Source: CAYFJO01 sp964343305 (GTDB lineage: Bacteria > Planctomycetota > Planctomycetia > Pirellulales > Pirellulaceae). From it: a DNA stretch of 10,579 nt. The translations under genes and the position numbers were made by a program. The DNA is taken from the NCBI GenBank assembly GCA_964343305.1, contig CAYFJO010000383.1:1-10579 (forward strand), written 5' to 3'. Below the pieces are notes generated by a model, which did no database searches, was not told the origin of the DNA, and saw only the letters and a list, made by a program, of their open reading frames with translations. Below are positions 1 to 5,421 of this stretch, piece after piece. The first letter of the stretch is position 1, and every line of letters begins with the position of its first letter.

Positions 1-2
1 GA

Positions 3-266
3 CCGGAGAAACGTGAAACACGAGCACTGAACGGCTACAATTCGACTTATGGTCATCTGATACATGATACACTGCGCGTTAGTCTCGTCGGCGATCATCT
101 GGTTTACACAGATGGGATGCGCAAGGGCACGAACGTGCAGATTCTAATTTGGCGCAACTACTTTCGGGGAGGCACACCCGATGCATTTGGGTTCGGTCAT
201 TTTTGGAACCGTTTCGAACTTTTTGGATGTGGCTTCGCTTGCCGCCCGACCTCGTTGATTTATTGA
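3..266 (+). CDS. Probable 3' end of a gene cut by the window edge; unknown function
   Basis: The frame entering at base 3 stays open for 87 codons and ends with TGA at 264-266, three bases before the stop of the convergent minus-strand gene at 270. The peptide reads like ordinary globular protein: mixed polar and aromatic residues, with stretches such as NGYNSTYGHLIHDTLRVSLV and VQILIWRNYF. No start codon context is visible, so the gene should begin left of the window. I recognise no family or catalytic motif. The tight tail-to-tail fit with the next gene and the lack of any better candidate in 1-269 support it. The competing open frame at 149-361 runs through the next gene antisense and is less likely. 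If this frame is not coding, the first 269 bases hold nothing I can name. Confidence 0.45.
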   Translation, partial: PEKRETRALNGYNSTYGHLIHDTLRVSLVGDHLVYTDGMRKGTNVQILIWRNYFRGGTPDAFGFGHFWNRFELFGCGFACRPTSLIY

Positions 267-269
267 CTA

Positions 270-935
270 TCAATCCTCCTCCCGCTCCATTTGATATTCG
301 ACATCTTCTTCCTCTTCATCGGTGTGACTCTGATGCCAAGCGTGAGATGCGGCCTCGGTAAACAGACCGCAAATCGCTGAGCACACCGTAACCCAGATCA
401 ACATTTGTCGGATACTGAACTGCCGCGGTTTTTTTCCGGCGCTGAAATAGAACGAGCCTCCCAGTAGAAATAAGAGAATGCAGAACCACGCGAACCACGC
501 GATCTCAACAGCAAATTGAATCGGATCGTGCGCACGAGCCTGTCTGAGGTTTAATTGGGCGGTCAACACCGAACCGACCATTAACGCGATCCCTCCCCAA
601 CGCGGCTTCTTGCGTTCCAGCAATAGTGCCGGAAGCACAGCAAGCGGCAGCAACACGTACAGAAAAAGTCCGTGGACGTGATATTTCTCCAACCAAAAGT
701 GTGCGAACGAGCAGGCGAACAAAGCCGATATCGCGCCCACAACGCCCGTAATCCAAAACGACAGCGCCCGGATGGATTCGCGTTTCGTCTTTTTCGCTTT
801 GCGGGCGCCGACGACGATCGACACCCCGATCGCGATCACAATCAAAAACAGCACCAGCACCCCGATCGCGTATACCGTCAAGGCCCTGGACCAGTCGCCC
901 ATCGATGGCTGTGCCAGAATTACGTTATCAAACAT
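270..935 (-). CDS. Multi-span membrane protein with acidic C-terminal tail, planctomycete FSIR motif
   Basis: A 221-aa integral membrane protein of unknown function. Hydrophobic segments lie at about residues 21-43, 59-80, 88-106, 112-128, 139-162 and 174-193, with basic loops at 44-56 (ARKAKKTKR) and 107-112 (ERKKPR) that probably face the cytoplasm. The last segment is preceded by RQFSIRQMLIWVTV. In my recollection this 'R-F-S-x-R-x-x-L' lead-in to a final helix is common in planctomycete membrane proteins of unknown role. The C-terminus (residues 205-221) is strongly acidic, about 11 Asp/Glu in 17 residues. The start ATG at 935 has no clear Shine-Dalgarno; a second ATG 11 codons in (MGDW) is possible. 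It is convergent with the fragment ending at 266. Nothing suggests an enzyme. Confidence 0.75.
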   Translation of the reverse strand: MFDNVILAQPSMGDWSRALTVYAIGVLVLFLIVIAIGVSIVVGARKAKKTKRESIRALSFWITGVVGAISALFACSFAHFWLEKYHVHGLFLYVLLPLAVLPALLLERKKPRWGGIALMVGSVLTAQLNLRQARAHDPIQFAVEIAWFAWFCILLFLLGGSFYFSAGKKPRQFSIRQMLIWVTVCSAICGLFTEAASHAWHQSHTDEEEEDVEYQMEREED

Positions 936-1265
936 GGAACACTTACTCGGAATTGAGCCGATGTATTGGACCGTTCTGACCGCCGTTTAGAGGAGCGGGA
1001 CATGCTCCACACCCGCTGAAAGTATGATTAAGATTGTATCATTCTCCAGGGTCAGGATGACTGACTAATTCCATGTCGACCAGACGATGACGAACTTGCC
1101 GCAGTGCTGGGCCCTTTTTGGCCTGAAGGCCAGCAATACAAACATGTTGTTCCTTCTAACGAGAATCAACGTACGCGTTGCTGCTTCACGCAAAGGAAAG
1201 CAATCAGCTCAACGCAGTTACCCCGAACTCGTCTTGGCGATACATCGACGTCGATGTTCGCATGA
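936..1265. other. Intergenic region with hairpin-forming sequences
   Basis: This stretch of 330 bases has no convincing gene. It is the leader side of the membrane protein starting at 935 and the downstream side of the DUF6868-type gene, both on the minus strand. Two self-complementary places stand out. At 992-1017, GGAGC (992-996) can pair with GCTCC (1004-1008), or the overlapping AGCGGG (994-999) with CCCGCT (1012-1017), so the two folds exclude each other. At 1119-1132, TGGCC and GGCCA flank a TGAA loop. Neither is followed by a T-run on the strand that would make it a standard terminator. The open frames here (for example 1087-1374) look like chance. Confidence 0.5.
1119..1132. repeat. 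Short perfect hairpin TGGCC-TGAA-GGCCA
   Basis: A five-base-pair perfect inverted repeat with a four-base loop, inside a wider GCTGG...CCAGC pairing (1106-1110 with 1130-1134). It lies downstream of the DUF6868-type gene. On the minus strand it is followed by an A-run (complement of T1115-1119), not a U-run, so it does not fit an intrinsic terminator for that gene. Function unknown. Confidence 0.4.
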
Positions 1266-1559
1266 TCACGGAGTACGAGTAGCTTTCCCCTTCCACAACA
1301 CAAGCTTGATCGCCAACCAGGGAAAGAGGAAGAAAACAAACACCGCAAGTTTGAACAAACCCATACCAGCATAATGGATCACATTCAGCTCATGCTGTGA
1401 CAGATCAAACATCTTTCCATGCAGGTTGTAAATCAGATCGCCGGTTAGAAAATAGAAACCGACCCAAATCAGCAGGAACAGAAATCCAAAGCCAGTGCAG
1501 CGAATCAAGACTTTCGCAGTTGTTTCAAGCAATTCAGTTGCATTTGTTGAATTGGACAT
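1266..1559 (-). CDS. DUF6868-type small membrane protein
   Basis: A 97-aa protein with two hydrophobic segments (about residues 18-39 and 66-90) joined by a conserved-looking loop containing DLIYNLHGKMFDLS and VIHYAGMGLFK. This is the pattern I associate with DUF6868: a tryptophan- and phenylalanine-rich first helix, a 'lHgk.F.ls' turn, an 'iHYaGma' entry to the second helix, and a short basic tail. Family function is unknown; it should sit in the inner membrane. The start is well supported: ATG at 1559-1557 is preceded by AAGGAGG (1573-1567 on the minus strand) with 7 nt spacing, one of the best ribosome sites in the window. It appears to be a single-gene unit, with loose intergenic DNA on both sides. 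Confidence 0.85.
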   Translation of the reverse strand: MSNSTNATELLETTAKVLIRCTGFGFLFLLIWVGFYFLTGDLIYNLHGKMFDLSQHELNVIHYAGMGLFKLAVFVFFLFPWLAIKLVLWKGKATRTP

Positions 1560-1566
1560 AGCATCG

Positions 1567-1573
1567 CCTCCTT
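1567..1573 (-). promoter_or_regulatory. Strong Shine-Dalgarno for the DUF6868-type gene
   Basis: The minus strand reads AAGGAGG seven bases before ATG 1559-1557. It matches the anti-SD core fully and fixes the start of that gene. Confidence 0.8.
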
Positions 1574-1780
1574 CAACAAATTATTCGTTGCCGCGCTGCC
1601 CCCATTGGATGAAATGCGTTTGGGTTTGATTCGATTCTGCTTGACTGATGTTGAACTTTGACGGCTTGGTGGCAGTGCTTGCGACGAATCAAAGATCACT
1701 GCCTTTTTTAGCGCCTGCTTCTGGCATCAAATTATCCAATCTAATCCGAACCTTGCGACTAGCCTGCGTCAAAAACTCTA

Positions 1781-1903
1781 ATGTCGAGACCGGATATTCC
1801 TGCCCTCAGAAATCCTGAGATTGGTCTACCTCAGTTTGTTATCGGTTGCTTCATTGCATCGGCAATCTTCATCGGTCTATACTTCTGGCTGACGGGGAAA
1901 TAG
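1781..1903 (+). CDS. Candidate 40-aa single-span membrane protein
   Basis: ATG at 1781 opens a 40-codon frame ending in TAG at 1901-1903. The peptide has a polar, proline-spaced N-terminus (MSRPDIPALRNPEIGLPQ) and then one uninterrupted hydrophobic stretch from about residue 19 to 37 (FVIGCFIASAIFIGLYFWL), closed by TGK. A polar head, a 19-residue span with helix-forming and aromatic-belt residues, and a short basic end is the classic layout of a small membrane protein and is unlikely in random frames. No Shine-Dalgarno is visible before the ATG, which lowers confidence. It lies 83 bases before the preferred start of the next plus-strand membrane protein, so the two could be co-transcribed. 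It overlaps only the dubious TTG-started extension of that gene. It could also be a remnant of a larger gene. Confidence 0.5.
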   Translation: MSRPDIPALRNPEIGLPQFVIGCFIASAIFIGLYFWLTGK

Positions 1904-1973
1904 TCTTGGATGGGCTGCTGAATGTGGACCAGACCATGCGCCGTCGATTCTCCTGTGACGTAGCATTCAGTGT

Positions 1974-1980
1974 AAAGGGA
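1974..1980 (+). promoter_or_regulatory. Shine-Dalgarno-like AAAGGGA deciding a GTG start
   Basis: AAAGGGA lies six bases before GTG 1987. It is the only ribosome-site-like sequence before the first membrane span of the gene ending at 2529, and is the reason for preferring the GTG over the TTG at 1846 or the ATG at 1936. Confidence 0.4.
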
Positions 1981-1986
1981 ACAGCA

Positions 1987-2529
1987 GTGGTGACATCATC
2001 CTATTGGCAAGTATTGATACTGTTCCTCGTTCCTCCGCTTCTCATTGGTCTGTCGATATTGCGGCTCCGGGGACGATGGGTGGCTGCTGCCATCGCTCTA
2101 TTGTGTTTCACGGCTCCGTTTACGGTCATAGACATTGTTCTGTTGACGACGGATCCGACCAATTTCTTCTGCGCCGTAATCTCTTTCTGGGTCTTTGGCG
2201 TGGTCGTGACAGTTCTTTTATTTCTCCATGTCTCCTATTCCGATGACAAACGGAGTGACCACACAACTAGCAAACGGCCTCAATACGCAAGAGCGGTTTC
2301 CTCGTTCTTGTTCATGTTCGGTGTAATTCTCATTGCTTGCTGGCTTGTCGGACAGCTACTGCCGTTCTTCAATAGTGGCCGAGTTGGCCGAAATCTCTTT
2401 TGGATCGTTGCCACCGTCATCGCTTCGGTGGCGGGATCGTGGTCATTTCGTGTCAATTTGCGACGACCAGAGGCCAAGGCTCCCAAACAGAAACAGTCAC
2501 CGAAATCGAAGACAACAACCACTAAGTAA
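1987..2529 (+). CDS. Multi-span membrane protein of unknown function with basic C-terminal tail
   Basis: About 180 aa from the preferred GTG at 1987. Hydrophobic segments lie at about residues 7-25, 31-54, 60-81, 104-124 and 135-152. A polar loop between the third and fourth spans contains SYSDDKRSDHTTSKRPQ, and the protein ends in a Lys/Pro/Thr-rich tail (EAKAPKQKQSPKSKTTTTK). No family recognised. The frame can be extended upstream to ATG 1936 (17 residues more) or TTG 1846 (47 more), but neither has a Shine-Dalgarno, and the TTG version overlaps the 40-codon ORF at 1781-1903. GTG 1987 has AAAGGGA six bases upstream and begins just before the first span. Inner-membrane location is the only functional statement the sequence supports. 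Confidence 0.65.
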   Translation: MVTSSYWQVLILFLVPPLLIGLSILRLRGRWVAAAIALLCFTAPFTVIDIVLLTTDPTNFFCAVISFWVFGVVVTVLLFLHVSYSDDKRSDHTTSKRPQYARAVSSFLFMFGVILIACWLVGQLLPFFNSGRVGRNLFWIVATVIASVAGSWSFRVNLRRPEAKAPKQKQSPKSKTTTTK

Positions 2530-3014
2530 CTCAAACAATTTTTGGCGGATTTCTAATTGTCGCTAACGAGGAAATGTAGTTTTCGCCGAACAGTCGAGCT
2601 ATCTTTTGTAAGCCAATGCCACCTGGCGCAAGGCGCTGATCGCGACGGGGATCAATCTCAACCATGCCTTTCTGGTTAGCGGTGAATCTTGCATTTGGGT
2701 GACACTGCTTGTCGCCCAAAACTATCCGGATCGGGCCAAAATCGTCTCAGACTCTCGTAATCGCGTGACCAGGTCCCAACGCGTCACGCGGTGGAATTTC
2801 ATCTTGGCGACAACCTGCGAGTTTCTTTTGCCGACGTCGGGCAAGTGACGCCGACTTCTGGATCTACTTTGACGGAGCCCGGCAATGATCGCGATCGCGA
2901 GGCCTAAACCAGCTTTGCGCATCCCCCGTTCTTTTTCTCGCGTCTCTTTTCCGAGCGGGGCAGCTGCCGCCAGTTGGCATTTTCTTCGCGTCTCGATGCG
3001 GCCGGAGAAACACC
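2530..3014. other. Gene-poor intergenic stretch containing a palindromic repeat copy
   Basis: 485 bases between convergent membrane-protein genes. Short open frames on the minus strand (2531-2719 and 2722-2922) have no Shine-Dalgarno and no recognisable domain. The second begins with a signal-like MRKAGLGLAIAIIAGL but then turns Arg/Ser-rich and ends after 66 codons, so it may be a gene remnant or chance. The clearest structure is an inverted repeat at 2762-2790, part of a longer segment repeated at 3893-3938. No terminator with a T-run was seen for either flanking gene. Confidence 0.5.
2752..2797. repeat. Copy A of a diverged direct repeat with internal palindrome
   Basis: About 46 bases that align without gaps to 3893-3938, with roughly 36 identities by my own base-by-base count. 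Inside it, CGCGTGAC (2762-2769) and GTCACGCG (2783-2790) form a perfect 8-bp inverted repeat around a 13-base spacer. The two copies differ in reading phase relative to any open frame through them, so the similarity is at the DNA level rather than from shared protein. Possible roles are a dispersed repeat, a protein-binding palindrome, or the trace of a small mobile element. Confidence 0.5.
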
Positions 3015-3680
3015 CTATCGTGAACGCATGTTGTTGACCAAAGCCATTGTCACGGCGACCACGTAACTCAACATTGCCATGCCGGCCAAGAACAAAAGGG
3101 GAAACTCAAACAGCAAGCTGAATCCACTGGCGTTCCACGCCGCCGCCCAAAGGCACCAGAGGCCAATGGCGGCAAAGGCGGGTTGCACCAAGAGGGCTCC
3201 TATCTGTCCCCACAACCTGCGTTGCCAAACACCGTGGCCAACCGTCGCCAGCAGCAATGCCAGGGCGAAAACGGCAGTGCTAGCGATTTCGCCGCCATCG
3301 CGCTCATTCGGAAGCCCAATTGTGGCGTAGCCGAGCCCAAGCAGAAACGCCATTGCTGCCGCCAACCAGATCCCGAGTGCTGGGTAGGTGCGACCCCACG
3401 CCGTTGTCGTCGGGCTCCCAGGGTTTTCGATTTTCAGGTCCTCTCCTTCCGCAGCGGATTTCGCCAAGGGGTGCTTACGATCATCTCGGCGACCGCGCCC
3501 AGGGCGGCGCCAAGCCAAGATTCCACTTGTCCAGATCAACCACAGGAGAAAGACAAACATATTGTCTCTGCCTGGCGTACCAGGAATCAGCGAGAGCAAA
3601 GGGGCCGCAATCACGGCTACGACAAATCCACACACGCCCCAGATCGCTGCATGCTTCCAGGACACAGACTTCACATTCAT
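3015..3680 (-). CDS. Multi-span membrane protein of unknown function; start uncertain
   Basis: From ATG 3680 the protein is 221 aa with hydrophobic segments at about residues 11-31, 41-57, 99-120, 130-150, 158-180 and 188-214. A charged linker at 58-94 (RRPGRGRRDDRKH, then AAEGEDLKIE) splits it into a two-span and a four-span half. It ends NNMRSR. No family recognised. The frame stays open to ATG 3755, adding 25 residues (MDLPAGRLTKLDQPSRK...) that do not look like natural N-terminal sequence. A neighbouring minus-strand frame starting at ATG 3828 encodes a more plausible acidic soluble lead (MKQTEDLEFTHLLPEA...), which raises the possibility of a frameshift near 3680. None of the starts has a clear Shine-Dalgarno. 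The gene lies between two copies of a palindromic repeat. Confidence 0.65.
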   Translation of the reverse strand: MNVKSVSWKHAAIWGVCGFVVAVIAAPLLSLIPGTPGRDNMFVFLLWLIWTSGILAWRRPGRGRRDDRKHPLAKSAAEGEDLKIENPGSPTTTAWGRTYPALGIWLAAAMAFLLGLGYATIGLPNERDGGEIASTAVFALALLLATVGHGVWQRRLWGQIGALLVQPAFAAIGLWCLWAAAWNASGFSLLFEFPLLFLAGMAMLSYVVAVTMALVNNMRSR

Positions 3681-3892
3681 TCTGCACCACGACGTTGGTC
3701 TGATCTTGCGCGACGGCTGGTCCAGTTTCGTCAGTCGACCGGCTGGTAGGTCCATCTTCGCCGAATGATTTCGGCAGGGTGGCTTCAGGAAGCAAATGGG
3801 TGAATTCCAAGTCTTCCGTCTGCTTCATGTGGTAAGGCTCGGTGGAGAATGGTTCAATTGGCGCACAATTTTTGGAAAATGCAATACGGAAG

Positions 3893-3938
3893 AATCTTGA
3901 AATCTCGTGATCCGGCGCCAACGTGTCACGTGATCGAA
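3893..3938. repeat. Copy B of the diverged direct repeat with internal palindrome
   Basis: The direct-orientation partner of 2752-2797. It keeps the same layout: CTCGTGAT near 3904-3911, a GGCGCCAAC centre, and GTCACGTGAT at 3925-3934, with TCACGTGA (3926-3933) itself a perfect palindrome. The inverted-repeat arms are less perfect than in copy A, but they changed on both sides of the centre, which hints that pairing or two-fold symmetry matters. Confidence 0.5.
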
Positions 3939-3941
3939 TTG

Positions 3942-3982
3942 CCTTGACGGCGGCCGTCTGCGGAGCTCTGCTCCGTTCAAGG
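3942..3982. repeat. Nested hairpin
   Basis: CCTTGA (3942-3947) pairs with TCAAGG (3977-3982), enclosing a perfect CGGAGC (3961-3966) / GCTCCG (3970-3975) stem with a TCT loop. The palindromic CGGCGGCCG lies between the two stems. There is no T-run on either side, so an intrinsic terminator is unlikely. It directly abuts repeat copy B and may belong to the same element. Confidence 0.45.
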
Positions 3983-4229
3983 GCCGCTAAGGTATTTACA
4001 GGAGCCCCCAATCTGGAGGCTTTTCAAATGTCGGAGCAATCACTCCACGCAGAATCAGCCCCAAAGTCCATTGGGGGATGGTGTTTGACGCGACATGTCG
4101 GAAGATTAAGCGGAGGTGCGAGTTGGCAGTAATCACAAGTCGAGTGGCTTCATGTCTGGTGGCGGCGGCTACTTCATCTCGGCAGCCATGGCGGGGGCAT
4201 GAGCCATCCATCTGTAATGACATGTCCGC

Positions 4230-4430
4230 TCATCCGCCGGCCCTGCGCAACAACTCTGGATCAACAAGCATGCCAAGGTATACGCAGATTGCCGTCACTA
4301 TCAAAAGTGCGCTTCGCACGCTGAACTGTCCGCATCGTCGGATCTCGCCACGTAAAACGCTATTTCGCAGGGAGATTGTAAGCCACACGATCAGGCAATA
4401 ACCTAGCGACGCGAGGAACGTCGACCGCAT
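4230..4430 (-). CDS. 66-aa membrane protein with planctomycete FSVR motif
   Basis: A two-span small protein: a first hydrophobic segment at about residues 5-20 (FLASLGYCLIVWLTIS), a basic loop (LRNSVLRGEIRR), then GQFSVRSALLIVTAICVYLGML as the second span and a short polar end. The F-S-V-R-x-A-L-x-x-V-T lead-in matches the last helix of the protein at 270-935 (RQFSIRQMLIWVTV). Proteins built around this motif appear, from memory, in many copies in planctomycete genomes without known function. The ATG at 4430-4428 has GGAGG (4446-4442 on the minus strand) 11 nt upstream, slightly far but acceptable. It is divergent from the ankyrin gene, with about 126 bases between them. Confidence 0.7.
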   Translation of the reverse strand: MRSTFLASLGYCLIVWLTISLRNSVLRGEIRRCGQFSVRSALLIVTAICVYLGMLVDPELLRRAGG

Positions 4431-4556
4431 TATGAGCTGTTCCTCCAGGTTTCAATTACCTTCCCTGGTCACATCGACATCCGCATCTAAACGCATGTTG
4501 CTATCCTGCAGCGGGCCGCATCGAGAAATAGCACGCGCGGCATCACTTTCCGTCTA

Positions 4557-5408
4557 TTGGACGATCCGCACATCGACGTGACGCTGGGTGATTCGAGTAA
4601 CTACACACCATTGCATTACGCAACTCGCGATGGCGACATTCCTCTTATGCGTCGACTAATCGAGATGGGGGCTGATGTCCAAGCCATTGAACGTGGCAAG
4701 TACACACCGCTGCATTGGGCGACTTGGGAGGGCAATGTTGAGGCGGCCGAATTGCTGATTCGTCACGGCGCCGATCCATCGTTTCAGGCGAAAGACAAAC
4801 GCGGAAATCTCAGAGCGTCTGCGTTACATAGTGCTGCGGATATGCGATGGCCCCAAAATCCAAAAATGCTTGAGTTTTTGATCCGTCATGGTGCATCGGT
4901 GGATAGTTGCGACGGACAAGGGCGCACTCCTTTGATCGTTGCCGCCGCAGGGCATTGCCGGGCTTCAATGCTTCGTGTGCTGCTGGACCACGGTGCTGAC
5001 GTCGATGCCACTGATCGACATAACCGAACTGCGTTATATCTCGCCGCCGATTCACACCGGGTTGACGCTGCCGCTTTGTTGATTGAGCGAGGTGCTAATG
5101 TCCATGTCGTTGATACCTGGGGTTACACACCACTAATGCTTGCGTGTCAATCCGGCGATCACGTCGATTTCATCGAATTGTTGATCGACAACGGCGCAAA
5201 AGTCAACGAACGAGCAAACGGCCCGCACAACACAGCGCTTCATCGCGCCGTCTCAGCGAAAAACTTGCCTGTGGTGAAACTGCTCCTCGCAAATGGTGCG
5301 GACGCTCAAATACGCGACCAAAATGGAGTGACGCCGATCGACATCGCGAAACAGCAAAAGCTAAACGCCATCGAGTTGCTGTTAAGACGCTCGTCTCAAA
5401 TGCCGTAG
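4557..5408 (+). CDS. Ankyrin-repeat protein (eight repeats)
   Basis: 283 aa made almost wholly of ankyrin repeats, at about residues 14-46, 47-79, 80-118, 119-153, 154-186, 187-220, 221-254 and 255-278. They carry the standard signatures: TPLHYA, TPLHWA, TPLIVAA, TALYLAA, TPLMLAC, TALHRAV and TPIDIA at the first helix, and GAD, GAS, GAN or GAK at the turn. The third repeat is a few residues longer. The last is a capping repeat ending ELLLRR. There is no signal peptide or catalytic domain, so it is probably a cytoplasmic protein-interaction scaffold. The start is unsatisfactory: the first in-frame ATG is at 4648, inside repeat one, and the frame upstream is open to TAA 4488-4490 with no ATG or GTG. 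TTG 4557 is used here without a Shine-Dalgarno. Convergent with the DUF3179 gene, 13 bases apart. Confidence 0.85.
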   Translation: MDDPHIDVTLGDSSNYTPLHYATRDGDIPLMRRLIEMGADVQAIERGKYTPLHWATWEGNVEAAELLIRHGADPSFQAKDKRGNLRASALHSAADMRWPQNPKMLEFLIRHGASVDSCDGQGRTPLIVAAAGHCRASMLRVLLDHGADVDATDRHNRTALYLAADSHRVDAAALLIERGANVHVVDTWGYTPLMLACQSGDHVDFIELLIDNGAKVNERANGPHNTALHRAVSAKNLPVVKLLLANGADAQIRDQNGVTPIDIAKQQKLNAIELLLRRSSQMP

Positions 5409-5421
5409 CGTTTGGTCAAAT

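Larger units (their letters stand above)
3681..4229. other. Gene-poor, strongly structured intergenic stretch
   Basis: 549 bases upstream of the membrane protein at 3015-3680, with no convincing complete gene. It contains repeat copy B (3893-3938), a nested hairpin at 3942-3982, and another inverted repeat, CCCCAA (4059-4064) with TTGGGG (4071-4076). Open frames cross it on the minus strand (3481-4011 and 3996-4223), but they lack ribosome sites and their translations look like read-through of structured DNA. The part from 3828 to about 3680 may be a frame-shifted N-terminus of the neighbouring gene. Confidence 0.5.

Noticed and set aside
1087..1374. 95-aa plus-strand frame
   Set aside because: It crosses the TGGCC-TGAA-GGCCA hairpin and runs antisense into the well-supported DUF6868-type gene.
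2722..2922. Minus-strand frame beginning with a signal-like MRKAGLGLAIAIIAGL
   Set aside because: The rest is Arg/Ser-rich, passes through palindromic repeat copy A, and lacks a ribosome site.
3183..3749. Long plus-strand open frames across 3079-3768
   Set aside because: They are antisense to the multi-span membrane protein, whose hydrophobic pattern is clear; their translations are Arg/Pro/Ser-rich with no domain.
3481..4011. 176-aa minus-strand frame as an independent gene
   Set aside because: No ribosome site, its C-terminal part is out of frame with the membrane gene, and its N-terminal part crosses repeat copy B and a hairpin. Only the 3828-3680 part looks protein-like, handled as a possible frameshift.
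3996..4223. 75-aa minus-strand frame just after the 66-aa membrane protein
   Set aside because: It starts 6 bases after the upstream stop, but the translation crosses the CCCCAA/TTGGGG inverted repeat and shows no recognisable fold.
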